11,542 nt of DNA, taken from contig DATDCY010000103.1 in NCBI GenBank assembly GCA_036524115.1, forward strand, positions 1-11,542. The letters are read 5' to 3'. The notes beneath the pieces were generated by a model that worked only from the letters and a program-made list of their open reading frames with translations, had not been told where the DNA came from and made no database searches. This document shows positions 5,216 through 11,542 of this stretch, one piece after another. The translations under genes were made by a program, and so were the position numbers. Every line of letters begins with the position of its first letter. Position 1 is the stretch's first letter. This DNA comes from a bacterium (GTDB lineage: Bacteria; JAUVQV01; DATDCY01).

Positions 5216-8200
5216 TCAGTCCGCGGCGACCGCGCTCCTCACCACGAACTGGACGACGCCCTGGAGGAACGGGTCGGCGGCGACCGCCTCGCCGGGATCC
5301 GGAATCATCCGCTGCGAACGGTAGCTCCCGCTATCCCCGCCGAAGATCATCGCCTCGCCCCCGAAGCTCTTCTTCAGCTCGTCCAGGCTCGCGGCGCTCG
5401 CCTTCAGCGGCAACAGGTGCTCCACAAGCGGCAGGTTCAGCTTGCCGGCGTCCTCGTAGACGGCCCAGAGCCCCGCAGGGTCCCAGATCGCCTGCTCGCC
5501 GAGCGAGACGTGCCTGCGCAGCGGGTCCAGCCGGATCATCCGCAGCCCGATGTCGTCGATCTCCTTCTGGGGGAGGAAGACCGCCGCGCTCAGCGAGTAC
5601 GCCTTCTCCCAGGCGTCCAGGTACTCGGGGTCGAGGTCCGCGGCGGCGCGGTAGTGCCGGTACGCCTCGGCCTTGCGCCCCTGCGCCTCGCGGAGCTGGC
5701 CGAGCAGGTACTGCACCTGCGGCTTGCGCGGCTCGGACTGCGCGAGCCCCCCGAGGACCTGCTCCGCCACCGAGCGGCTCTCCGGGTGGTTGAAGACCCC
5801 TTCGCACCCGAAGCAGAAGCTCGCCACCTGGCCGAACTGCTCGGGCATCCGCTCGAAGGCGATCTGGTAGTGCTTGCGCGCCTCCGCGACGTTGCCCATC
5901 GCGGAGAGGCGCTCGGCCAGCCGCCACTGGACGCAGTAGGCGTCGGCGAACGAGGTGGCCGCCTCCTCGTAGGACGCGAGGCTCCGCCGGATGAGACCGG
6001 CCTTGGTGAGCGCATCGCCGCGCTCGGCGACCCTGACCGAGGCGACCACGCGCTCGAAGAATGCGGCGTCCTCGGCCTTGCCCTCGGCCTTGAGGACCTC
6101 GGCCAGGACGGCATAGCCCCGAACCCGATCGCCCTGCTTCGCCTCGCCGTCGGTCGGATCCACCTTGAGCGCCTGTCGCACCGTGGCCTCGGCCTCGGCG
6201 AGCTTCCCCTCCCGCAGCCAGAGGTTCGCCTTCCAGATCAACGGCCGCTCCTCGAACCGGTCGCGCGCATAGAGCGCATCGAGCCAGGGCGCGATCGACG
6301 GGCCGGAGGTCTCGAGCAACGCCCGGTATGCCGGGTCGTCCCCGGGATGGCCGAGCAGATGGCCCTGCAGCACCGCGACCGCCTCGGCATCGCGCCCGGC
6401 GCTGTGCAGGGCCCGCCCCACGATCGGGAGCAGCGACTGGAACCTGTCGGCAAGCCCCGTCAGGTCGGCGGCGCCCCACCACGCGGATTCCTCCACGAGG
6501 GCCAGCGCGTCGCCCGACCGGTCGGCCTTGTCGTAGAGTTCCGCCAGCCGCGCCAGGTGCTCCGAGAGCAGTCCCGCGGCCAGGAGGGTTGCCCTGCCCC
6601 CGGGGAACTCGGCCGCCCCCGCGGAGGCGAGGACGGACTCGATCGTCGCGACGATCGCCCCCTCGGCCTCGGCGTACAGACCGGCCTCCTCGAGCGCGTC
6701 GACCATCTCGCCGGCCGGCGAACCATCGAGTTCGTCGCCGCCGAACGGAGAGCCGCCCATCTGCTGCCCAAGCTCGGCGAGGATCGCCGGATAGCCGGCC
6801 GCCGCCTCACGGCTCAACTCGGGGCGTCCGAGCAGCCGTCCCAGGCGGCACAGGCGCGGCGCGAGCCTGGCCTTCGCGCGCGCAACCGCCAGCCGCGCCT
6901 GGGGCGCCTCGCGGCCGGCGTCGAGCCGCAGCGTCTCGCCAAGGAGGCGCACCGCCTCGTCGACCCGGTCCATGGCGAGCAGCAGCTCCACCTGCCGCTC
7001 GTTGATGCCCAGGCGCGAGACCAGATCGAGATCGGGCCGCGCGGCGGCGCCCGCGATCAGGCCCACCAGGTCCACCTGCTCGCCCGAGGCGGCGGCGATG
7101 AGCCCGCAGCGGCTCCACAGCGGCAGTTCCGGGCGCGCGGTGAGGACGATCCGGCAGAACTCCAGCGTGTCCGCGGCAAAGCGCATCTTGTCGAACGACT
7201 GCCACGCCGACTTGAACTCGGACGCGTCGAAAGCGTCGGCCTCGATCGCCGCTGCCGCCTCGGCGGCCTCCCGCGCGCGCTTGCGGGCGATCAGCCCGAG
7301 GACGTGGTTCGCGGCGGCGCGCCGGCGGCTGCTGTCGTCGCCGCGGTAGCGGTACCCCGCCCTCTCGCCTTCGACGAAGGGCTCCGGCGTCGCGACCTCG
7401 GCGGGCGACTTCGCGGGAAAGCGGCGCTCCAGCGCTTCGTACAGCTCGACGTCGTCGATCCCCGTCACGAGCTGCCACTGCGGCTCGAGGAGATCCGCCG
7501 CGCGCTCGCGGACGATGCGCTTGGCTAGATCGAGAGTGGCGCCGCCGGAGGGGACCGCCAGCGCAAGACCGGGGATGGCCAGGGCCTTGCGGATGAGCGC
7601 CTCCGCCCGCGTCTCGCCGGCGAGTTCCACCAGATCCGGCACCTGCACGGTCAGCCGCCCCTCTTTGCGCTCGGACTCCAGCGACCCGAGGTAGCGCTCG
7701 AACCTGCCGGCGATGTCCTCCTTCCCTTCCGCCGCGGCGGCTCCCGCGGCGAGAAGGGGTGAATTCCGCAACAAGTTGTCCAGGTAACCCGCGTTGCCCT
7801 TGCTCAGGGCGGCGGCGGTCTTCAACTCGGCAAGACTTTCGGTCAGGCCGGCCTGGTCGCGCGTCAGGTAGGACACCGTCAACCGCAGCAGCTTTCCGGA
7901 AGTGCCGCGGCCGCCGTCGGGCCTGGCCGAGACGAGGCTCTTGAGCGCGGGCCACGCCGCGGGCGGCGGGACCGAGGACATCAGCGATTGCACCGTTGGC
8001 GTGTCGTCGCGCGCCACCTGCATCGCGGCATACTCCGTTGCCTTCATCAGCGCCGCGGGCGGCAGCATCCAGAACCGGTCATAGAGCGCCAGCCAGCGGG
8101 CCGCGGCTTCCTCGGCCGGGAACTTCGCGCGGACGTCCCGGAATTCCCGCAGGTCGCGGGCCAGGACGGCGGCCTCGTCGGCATCCGCGCCGGCCTTCGC

Positions 8201-8347
8201 CTCGACCGGAATCGCCGCGGCCCGAGTGAGGCGCTGGAGCACCTCCCGCGCGCCGATGAGATCCCCGGCCGCAGAGAAGGCTGTCCCAACGCCGATGCTG
8301 CCGAGCAGCGCGATGGTGCACATGCCGATGCACATCGACTTCTTCAA
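5216..8347 (-). CDS. Large exported TPR-repeat protein
   Basis: A 1043-residue protein with a signal peptide: KKS charge, a hydrophobic core and AFSA-AG near residues 22-28. It should be exported to the periplasm or cell surface. The body is almost wholly helical and Ala/Leu/Glu-rich. Degenerate helical repeats fill the first two thirds; canonical TPR units are clear later, for example AEAEATVRQALKVDPTDGEA (about 713-734), EARKHYQIAFERMPEQ (about 820-837) and AEAYRHYRAAADLDPEY (about 888-905). A CFGC motif (C845, C848) lies between two repeats and could form a disulfide. The non-repeat C-terminus holds MIFGGDSGSYRSQRM. The start is TTG, supported by a purine-rich ribosome binding site and by the signal peptide. 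It follows the Fic gene by 19 bp. Its role is unknown; TPR scaffolds of this size usually assemble envelope complexes. Confidence 0.85.
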   Translation of the reverse strand: MKKSMCIGMCTIALLGSIGVGTAFSAAGDLIGAREVLQRLTRAAAIPVEAKAGADADEAAVLARDLREFRDVRAKFPAEEAAARWLALYDRFWMLPPAALMKATEYAAMQVARDDTPTVQSLMSSVPPPAAWPALKSLVSARPDGGRGTSGKLLRLTVSYLTRDQAGLTESLAELKTAAALSKGNAGYLDNLLRNSPLLAAGAAAAEGKEDIAGRFERYLGSLESERKEGRLTVQVPDLVELAGETRAEALIRKALAIPGLALAVPSGGATLDLAKRIVRERAADLLEPQWQLVTGIDDVELYEALERRFPAKSPAEVATPEPFVEGERAGYRYRGDDSSRRRAAANHVLGLIARKRAREAAEAAAAIEADAFDASEFKSAWQSFDKMRFAADTLEFCRIVLTARPELPLWSRCGLIAAASGEQVDLVGLIAGAAARPDLDLVSRLGINERQVELLLAMDRVDEAVRLLGETLRLDAGREAPQARLAVARAKARLAPRLCRLGRLLGRPELSREAAAGYPAILAELGQQMGGSPFGGDELDGSPAGEMVDALEEAGLYAEAEGAIVATIESVLASAGAAEFPGGRATLLAAGLLSEHLARLAELYDKADRSGDALALVEESAWWGAADLTGLADRFQSLLPIVGRALHSAGRDAEAVAVLQGHLLGHPGDDPAYRALLETSGPSIAPWLDALYARDRFEERPLIWKANLWLREGKLAEAEATVRQALKVDPTDGEAKQGDRVRGYAVLAEVLKAEGKAEDAAFFERVVASVRVAERGDALTKAGLIRRSLASYEEAATSFADAYCVQWRLAERLSAMGNVAEARKHYQIAFERMPEQFGQVASFCFGCEGVFNHPESRSVAEQVLGGLAQSEPRKPQVQYLLGQLREAQGRKAEAYRHYRAAADLDPEYLDAWEKAYSLSAAVFLPQKEIDDIGLRMIRLDPLRRHVSLGEQAIWDPAGLWAVYEDAGKLNLPLVEHLLPLKASAASLDELKKSFGGEAMIFGGDSGSYRSQRMIPDPGEAVAADPFLQGVVQFVVRSAVAAD

Positions 8348-8357
8348 TGGGTTCGTG

Positions 8358-8366
8358 CCTCCCTCT
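8358..8366 (-). promoter_or_regulatory. Ribosome binding site that decides the TTG start of the TPR gene
   Basis: AGAGGGAGG on the minus strand ends 10 nt before TTG (8347-8345) and begins right at the Fic stop codon. The next ATG (8335-8333) would be 22 nt away, too far, and would shorten the basic end of the signal peptide. The site therefore supports TTG as the start. Confidence 0.6.
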
Positions 8367-9485
8367 TTACGTCGTGTCCCACCGCAAATCGTAGCTCACG
8401 CTCCGCCCGCCACCGGGACGGCGCACCAGGATCTCGCGCCTCAGCAGGTCCTCGATCTCGCGAAAGGCCGTCGCGCGGCTCGCGCTGGTCATGCCCACGT
8501 ATTTCCGGGTGGTCAGCCCGCCTTCGAACCCGTCGCGACCGGCATCGAGCAGACGACCCACAACCTTCCGCTGGCGCTCGCTGAGCCCCACCCCCGCGTG
8601 CCGGCGCCAGAACCGCGCCTTGTCCAGGACGACGGCGAGCCGCGCCTCGGAAGCCTCGATCGCCCGCCCAAAGCAGCCGAGAAACCACGCGAGCCACGGC
8701 GTGAGATCGCCGTCTCCCGTCGAACAGCGCGCGAGCACTTCGTAGTAGGCGCGGCGCTCCTTCATGATCTGCGAGGACATGCTGTAGTAACGCGACGTCT
8801 GGCGGTCATCTCGCGCGATCGCGCGGTCGGTCAGGGCGCGACCCAGCCGCCCGTTGCCGTCGTCATAAGGGTGGACGGCGACAAAGCGGAAATGGGCGAC
8901 CGCCGCCCGTATCAGGCCATCGGTTCCGGCCTCCCCGCCATTGAACCATGCAAGGAAGCGCCGCATTTCGCCGGGGATCGCGGCGGACGGCGGGGCCTCG
9001 TAGTGGACCTTCTCGCGCCCCGCGCCGCCCGAGACCACGCGCATCGGCCCCGGGCCTCTCCAGCGGCCTGCGCGAATCTTCCGAAAGCCCGAATACCCCG
9101 TGGGAAACAGAGCGGCGTGCCAGCCGTGCAGACGTTGCACCGTGAGCGCCGACGCAGCGCCCGCCGTGGCGTCGAGGAGCACGCTCACCAACCCGTCAGC
9201 GCTGCGATCCGCCGTCAGCCCCGCCGTCGGCACCCCGAGTTGGCGGGCCACCGACGAGCGCACCGAGTCCCGCGCGAGCGTCTCCCCCTCGATGGCGGCG
9301 GTCGTCACCGCCTCCTCCGTGAGAAGATCGGCCTGCGCCTCCACGGCCTGCGCCATGCCCAGCGACGCAACCTCGGCGAGGAGCTTTCCCTGGCGCTTGC
9401 GGCAGTCTCCGAGGAGCGGCAGCAGCACGGCCGCGTCCCAGCGGAACGCGGTCCAGTCGGGTCGCTGCCAGACGTAGGTTGCCAT
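8367..9485 (-). CDS. Fic family protein with DUF4172 and C-terminal helix-turn-helix
   Basis: A 372-residue Fic protein. An N-terminal DUF4172-like module (YVWQRPDW, 4-11; LLPLLGDCRKRQGKLL) is followed by TAAIEG (62-67), which fits the autoinhibitory (S/T)xxxE(G/N) helix. The active-site motif H205-PYDDGNGRLGR-216 is complete, with catalytic H205 and the Asp/Glu-position D209. About residues 300-350 form a winged-helix-like domain (LSERQRKVVGRLL ... SRATAFREIEDLLRR). Such proteins are expected to AMPylate (or remove AMP from) a target using ATP, held in check by the N-terminal helix; the target is unknown. I start at ATG 9485, which matches the family's N-terminus; ATG 9500 and GTG 9503 add 5 or 6 residues. 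No ribosome binding site precedes 9485. It is followed 19 bp later by the TPR gene. Confidence 0.88.
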   Translation of the reverse strand: MATYVWQRPDWTAFRWDAAVLLPLLGDCRKRQGKLLAEVASLGMAQAVEAQADLLTEEAVTTAAIEGETLARDSVRSSVARQLGVPTAGLTADRSADGLVSVLLDATAGAASALTVQRLHGWHAALFPTGYSGFRKIRAGRWRGPGPMRVVSGGAGREKVHYEAPPSAAIPGEMRRFLAWFNGGEAGTDGLIRAAVAHFRFVAVHPYDDGNGRLGRALTDRAIARDDRQTSRYYSMSSQIMKERRAYYEVLARCSTGDGDLTPWLAWFLGCFGRAIEASEARLAVVLDKARFWRRHAGVGLSERQRKVVGRLLDAGRDGFEGGLTTRKYVGMTSASRATAFREIEDLLRREILVRRPGGGRSVSYDLRWDTT

Positions 9486-9493
9486 GCGAGTTA

Positions 9494-9522
9494 ATTGCAT
9501 CACACAATGAGGCGATTAGCAA
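9494..9522 (-). promoter_or_regulatory. Candidate promoter of the Fic gene
   Basis: On the minus strand TTGCTA (9522-9517) and TGCAAT (9499-9494) are 17 bp apart; each matches four of six consensus bases. Transcription would begin at about 9487, next to the ATG at 9485, which lacks a ribosome binding site. This is one of the few AT-rich spots in the window. The rest of the 9486-9588 gap holds only a small GCACC-CCG-GGTGC hairpin (9538-9550) with no T-run. Confidence 0.3.
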
Positions 9523-9588
9523 GGCCGATCGCTTCAGGCACCCCGGGTGCACGCCGAAGGGATCATCCTGCCTTGTCAGGTCTCGTCG

Positions 9589-10194
9589 TTAGCCATCTTC
9601 CATCATGAGCTTCAGCCTGGCGCGAGGACTGTCGAAGCGCACATCGTTCGGACTGAATTTCTCCGGGTCATATCCGGGCCCCACCCACTCCCGCATGGCG
9701 TCATGCTCGGAATCGCGGGGATCGGCCAGCACCCTGAGCAACCTCTCGTAGCCGTGAACGCCGCCGCAGTCCTCGGGCGGGCAAGCCCGCTGTCCGGCAA
9801 CGCACCTCGGATACCGTCCTCCGGGCCCGCGGTCGACGACGTCCTCCAGGACGATGGTGTGCTCCCAGCCATCGCCGAAGTCGTATTCGTAGTCGGCCGC
9901 AGCCCCCTTCTCGGGGAAGTACCGGGCGACCGGGACCTCCCACCCCGACAGGCAGGGGCTCTCGCCGCTGAGGCCCTCCTCGTCGGGGATGCCAATTTCA
10001 TCCGTCGCCCCGGTACGCGGATTCGGGACCGAGAACTGGTGGAGGTGGGTATCCGTCCAGCCCATCGCATCCTGCACCGCGACGTGCAGATCCCAGAAGG
10101 AGCATCGCGGCCCGATCTGTATCCGTCGCCAGACGGGGGGCGTGATCCCTTGGAGCGTCACCAGAAACTGGAGCACCTTGCCAGTCGTCTTCAC
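9589..10194 (-). CDS. Plasmid pRiA4b ORF-3-like protein
   Basis: A 201-residue protein of the pRiA4b ORF-3 family (PF07929), sometimes labelled 'IS1096 element passenger TnpR family'. Signatures are TPPVWRRIQI (18-27), FWDLHVAVQDAMGWTDTHLHQF (33-54), the acidic aromatic DYEYDFGDGWEHTIVLED (101-118), and CVAGQRACPPEDCGG (131-145) with C131, C138 and C143 that may bind metal. The molecular function is not established. It begins at GTG 10194, 11 nt after the stop of the flavoprotein gene, with GAGG upstream; a much longer frame to 10884 reads through the flavoprotein in the wrong frame. No transposase, terminal inverted repeats or target duplication are visible, so here it is an ordinary gene in an operon rather than part of an intact element. 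Confidence 0.85.
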   Translation of the reverse strand: MKTTGKVLQFLVTLQGITPPVWRRIQIGPRCSFWDLHVAVQDAMGWTDTHLHQFSVPNPRTGATDEIGIPDEEGLSGESPCLSGWEVPVARYFPEKGAAADYEYDFGDGWEHTIVLEDVVDRGPGGRYPRCVAGQRACPPEDCGGVHGYERLLRVLADPRDSEHDAMREWVGPGYDPEKFSPNDVRFDSPRARLKLMMEDG

Positions 10195-10205
10195 GTTCTC
10201 GCGCC

Positions 10206-10985
10206 TCAACGGCACTCCCGTTTCCTGGTGTTGCGCGCCGCCATCGCGTCGAAGAGACTCCCCGCGGCCTTCTTGAGCGGACCGAGGCGCACCGGATAGA
10301 AGTAGTCGGACTCGTACCAGCCCTTCTCCCGATAATAGGTGTGGTCGCGGTTGCTGTCGTCGAGCCCGAGCCGAATGCTCGTGCGCGCCATCCGAAAGCC
10401 CCAGAGCTGGAAGAGCGTCGGCGCCGGATACGCGGGCCGCCCGAGCCGCTCGTGGAACCGCCGGGCGTGCGCCGCCAGCTTCCCGTTGATCCGCCCCTCC
10501 TCCTCGGCCGTCATCGGCTCGAGGGCCGTGAAGTACGTCCCATTGACGGTGTTGAAGCCGAGGCCCCCGCCGACGAAATCCAGGTACTGGACGATCTTCG
10601 CGCCGCCGTAGATGCCCTGCGCGACGATGCAGGTGAAGCTCTTCCCGAAGAAGCGCGGCCGGTGGAAGACGAAGCCGAGCCGGTCGAGGAAGATCTTCAT
10701 CACGGCCGAGACCTGGAACGAGTAGTTGGGCGTCGCGAACACCACCCCGTCCGACGCCATCATCTTGCCGATGAGCACGTCGCGGTCGTCCTTGAGCGGG
10801 CAGAACTCCTCGCCCTTGACGAAGCACAGCTTGCAGCCGCGGCAGATCTCCAGGTGGCAGTCGCCGAGGGAGACGAGTTCGCATTCCACGTCGCCGAGCG
10901 CCTGCAGCTCATCGAGGAACCGGCGCGTGGCGCCGTACGTGTGCTTCTTGCGGGCGGTGCCGAGGAGGGCGGTGACGTGTTTCAT
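10206..10985 (-). CDS. NAD(P)H-dependent FMN reductase family, Isf-like flavoprotein
   Basis: A 259-residue flavodoxin-fold protein. The first strand and phosphate loop are VTALLGTARKKHTY (4-17). C48-x2-C51-x2-C54-x7-C62 follows, close to the compact cluster motif of methanogen iron-sulfur flavoprotein (CX2CX2CX4-7C), so it may carry a [4Fe-4S] cluster beside FMN. ATPNYSFQVSAVMKIFLDRLGF (84-105) is the second FMN-binding loop and dimer helix of the family. The C-terminal 80 or so residues exceed the flavodoxin core and contain DHTYYREKGWYESDYFYPV, of unknown role. A function in electron transfer or quinone/xenobiotic reduction is likely but unproven. The ATG at 10985 has no clear ribosome binding site and lies 21 nt after the nucleotidyltransferase stop; the next gene follows after 11 nt. 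Confidence 0.85.
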   Translation of the reverse strand: MKHVTALLGTARKKHTYGATRRFLDELQALGDVECELVSLGDCHLEICRGCKLCFVKGEEFCPLKDDRDVLIGKMMASDGVVFATPNYSFQVSAVMKIFLDRLGFVFHRPRFFGKSFTCIVAQGIYGGAKIVQYLDFVGGGLGFNTVNGTYFTALEPMTAEEEGRINGKLAAHARRFHERLGRPAYPAPTLFQLWGFRMARTSIRLGLDDSNRDHTYYREKGWYESDYFYPVRLGPLKKAAGSLFDAMAARNTRKRECR

Positions 10986-11006
10986 GGGCGGGTCCGGTCG
11001 CGCGCC

Positions 11007-11537
11007 CTATTTCTCCTGCAACTGATCCCTTACCTTCTCCGGGATCTTGGAAGTCAGTTCCGGAAACGCCTCGATGATCCTCGCAATGTCCGCGAGGTCT
11101 TTCTGCCTCTTGCTTCGGCGACGCGTGTCATCCATGTACGCCCACACCTTCCCTTGCAGGACGTCGCCAAGGGAAGCGACTTTCATCTTGTAGCCGAGGA
11201 CGTCCTTCTCGGTCGCGCTCACGATGAAGCCCTGGTACAGAGGATCGGTCCGGACCTGAATCCGCAGATCTGACGCCGGGCCTGTAATGTTCACGCTATG
11301 TTGGAACTCCTCCACCTTCATCTTCTTCGCCGTTGCCGCCGCGGCGACGGCTCCGATGCGATCGACTGCAACCACGATGTCGACATCAAGGCTGACGACA
11401 GGCTCCACGTAGGCGTTCACGGCGAGGCCGCCGATCAGGCAGTAGTCGGAGTTTGTCTCGCTGAGGATGCCGAGAAGCTGCTGAAGGATGTCAGCCTTCC
11501 CCCGTGCCAGGGAATTCAGGAATTCCTTTCCGGTCAT
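11007..11537 (-). CDS. AbiEii-like nucleotidyltransferase
   Basis: A 176-residue nucleotidyltransferase-fold protein. CLIGGLAVNAY (33-43) gives the GG turn that binds the nucleotide, and SLDVDIVV (49-56) supplies the metal-binding D51-x-D53 pair. RRRSKRQKDLADIARIIE (near 142-159) is the basic 'KRqkDl.Di' helix shared by AbiEii-like and related minimal nucleotidyltransferases. Members act as toxins in toxin-antitoxin or abortive-infection pairs, or have unknown roles; here the length is near that of a single NTase domain, shorter than AbiEii itself (about 300). The ATG at 11537 lies 5 bases from the window edge with AGAGG directly before it, so an upstream partner or a different start cannot be excluded. 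The region looks less GC-rich than the rest of the window, which could mean acquisition. It is 21 bp upstream of the flavoprotein gene. Confidence 0.75.
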   Translation of the reverse strand: MTGKEFLNSLARGKADILQQLLGILSETNSDYCLIGGLAVNAYVEPVVSLDVDIVVAVDRIGAVAAAATAKKMKVEEFQHSVNITGPASDLRIQVRTDPLYQGFIVSATEKDVLGYKMKVASLGDVLQGKVWAYMDDTRRRSKRQKDLADIARIIEAFPELTSKIPEKVRDQLQEK

Positions 11538-11542
11538 CCTCT

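Noticed and set aside
5417-7528. 703-codon open frame on the plus strand inside the TPR gene
   Set aside because: It is antisense to a gene with signal peptide, repeats and ribosome binding site; long antisense frames are expected in very GC-rich coding DNA, and the product has no recognisable domain.
9486-10194. Insertion sequence suggested by the IS1096-passenger label of the pRiA4b family
   Set aside because: I find no transposase, inverted termini or target-site duplication; the gene is embedded in a normal operon.
10195-10884. N-terminal extension of the pRiA4b-like gene
   Set aside because: The extension overlaps the flavoprotein gene out of frame and is Arg-rich shadow sequence; a GTG start at 10194 gives the family's natural N-terminus.
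11511-11526. Tandem GGAATTCA/GGAATTCC in the start of the nucleotidyltransferase gene
   Set aside because: It encodes ordinary codons of the N-terminus and two short units are not enough to call a regulatory repeat.

Overview
The window is uniformly GC-rich bacterial DNA, almost completely coding, with tight gene packing and no RNA gene, CRISPR array or intact mobile element that I can see. The longest gap between genes is about 100 bp. The protein families suggest a Gram-negative, probably anaerobic or facultative lineage of the former Deltaproteobacteria or a similar uncultured phylum. They include an Fe-S/DUF3786 protein like those of anaerobes using corrinoid and Fe-S chemistry, a short PilZ protein of the kind multiplied in deltaproteobacteria, a DUF4124 envelope protein and an iron-sulfur flavoprotein-like reductase. 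This placement is inferred from gene content only.

Layout from left to right. (1) Positions 1-1463, minus strand: a DUF4124 envelope protein cut by the left edge, preceded by a DUF3786 protein with an N-terminal four-cysteine Fe-S domain. (2) Positions 1464-1867: an 80-bp divergent region with a promoter-like sequence, then a single-domain PilZ protein, the only plus-strand gene. (3) Positions 1877-5134, minus strand: a compact six-gene run in transcription order VOC/PhnB-like protein, PhzF-family isomerase, SagB-type flavin oxidoreductase, SRPBCC-like protein, small membrane protein, DUF2277 protein. Junctions are 4-base overlaps or gaps of 5 to about 60 bases, so it reads as one operon; a strong GC hairpin sits inside it. 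(4) Positions 5182-9485, minus strand: a Fic-domain protein followed 19 bases later by a 1043-residue exported TPR protein starting at TTG, ending in a terminator-like hairpin. (5) Positions 9589-11537, minus strand: an AbiEii-like nucleotidyltransferase, an Isf-like flavoprotein and a pRiA4b ORF-3-like protein, closely spaced.

The most interesting parts are the six-gene oxidoreductase/isomerase operon, which contains a conserved-looking protein pair of unknown function, and the three-gene cluster at the right edge with a possible toxin-type nucleotidyltransferase whose upstream partner would lie outside the window. The Fic and nucleotidyltransferase genes give the right half an accessory, defence-like flavour, but nothing here proves a defence system. 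Two genes with poor ribosome binding sites (PilZ and Fic) have promoter-like sequences that would start transcription at or within a few bases of the start codon, suggesting leaderless messages. All function calls come from reading motifs; no database search was run.
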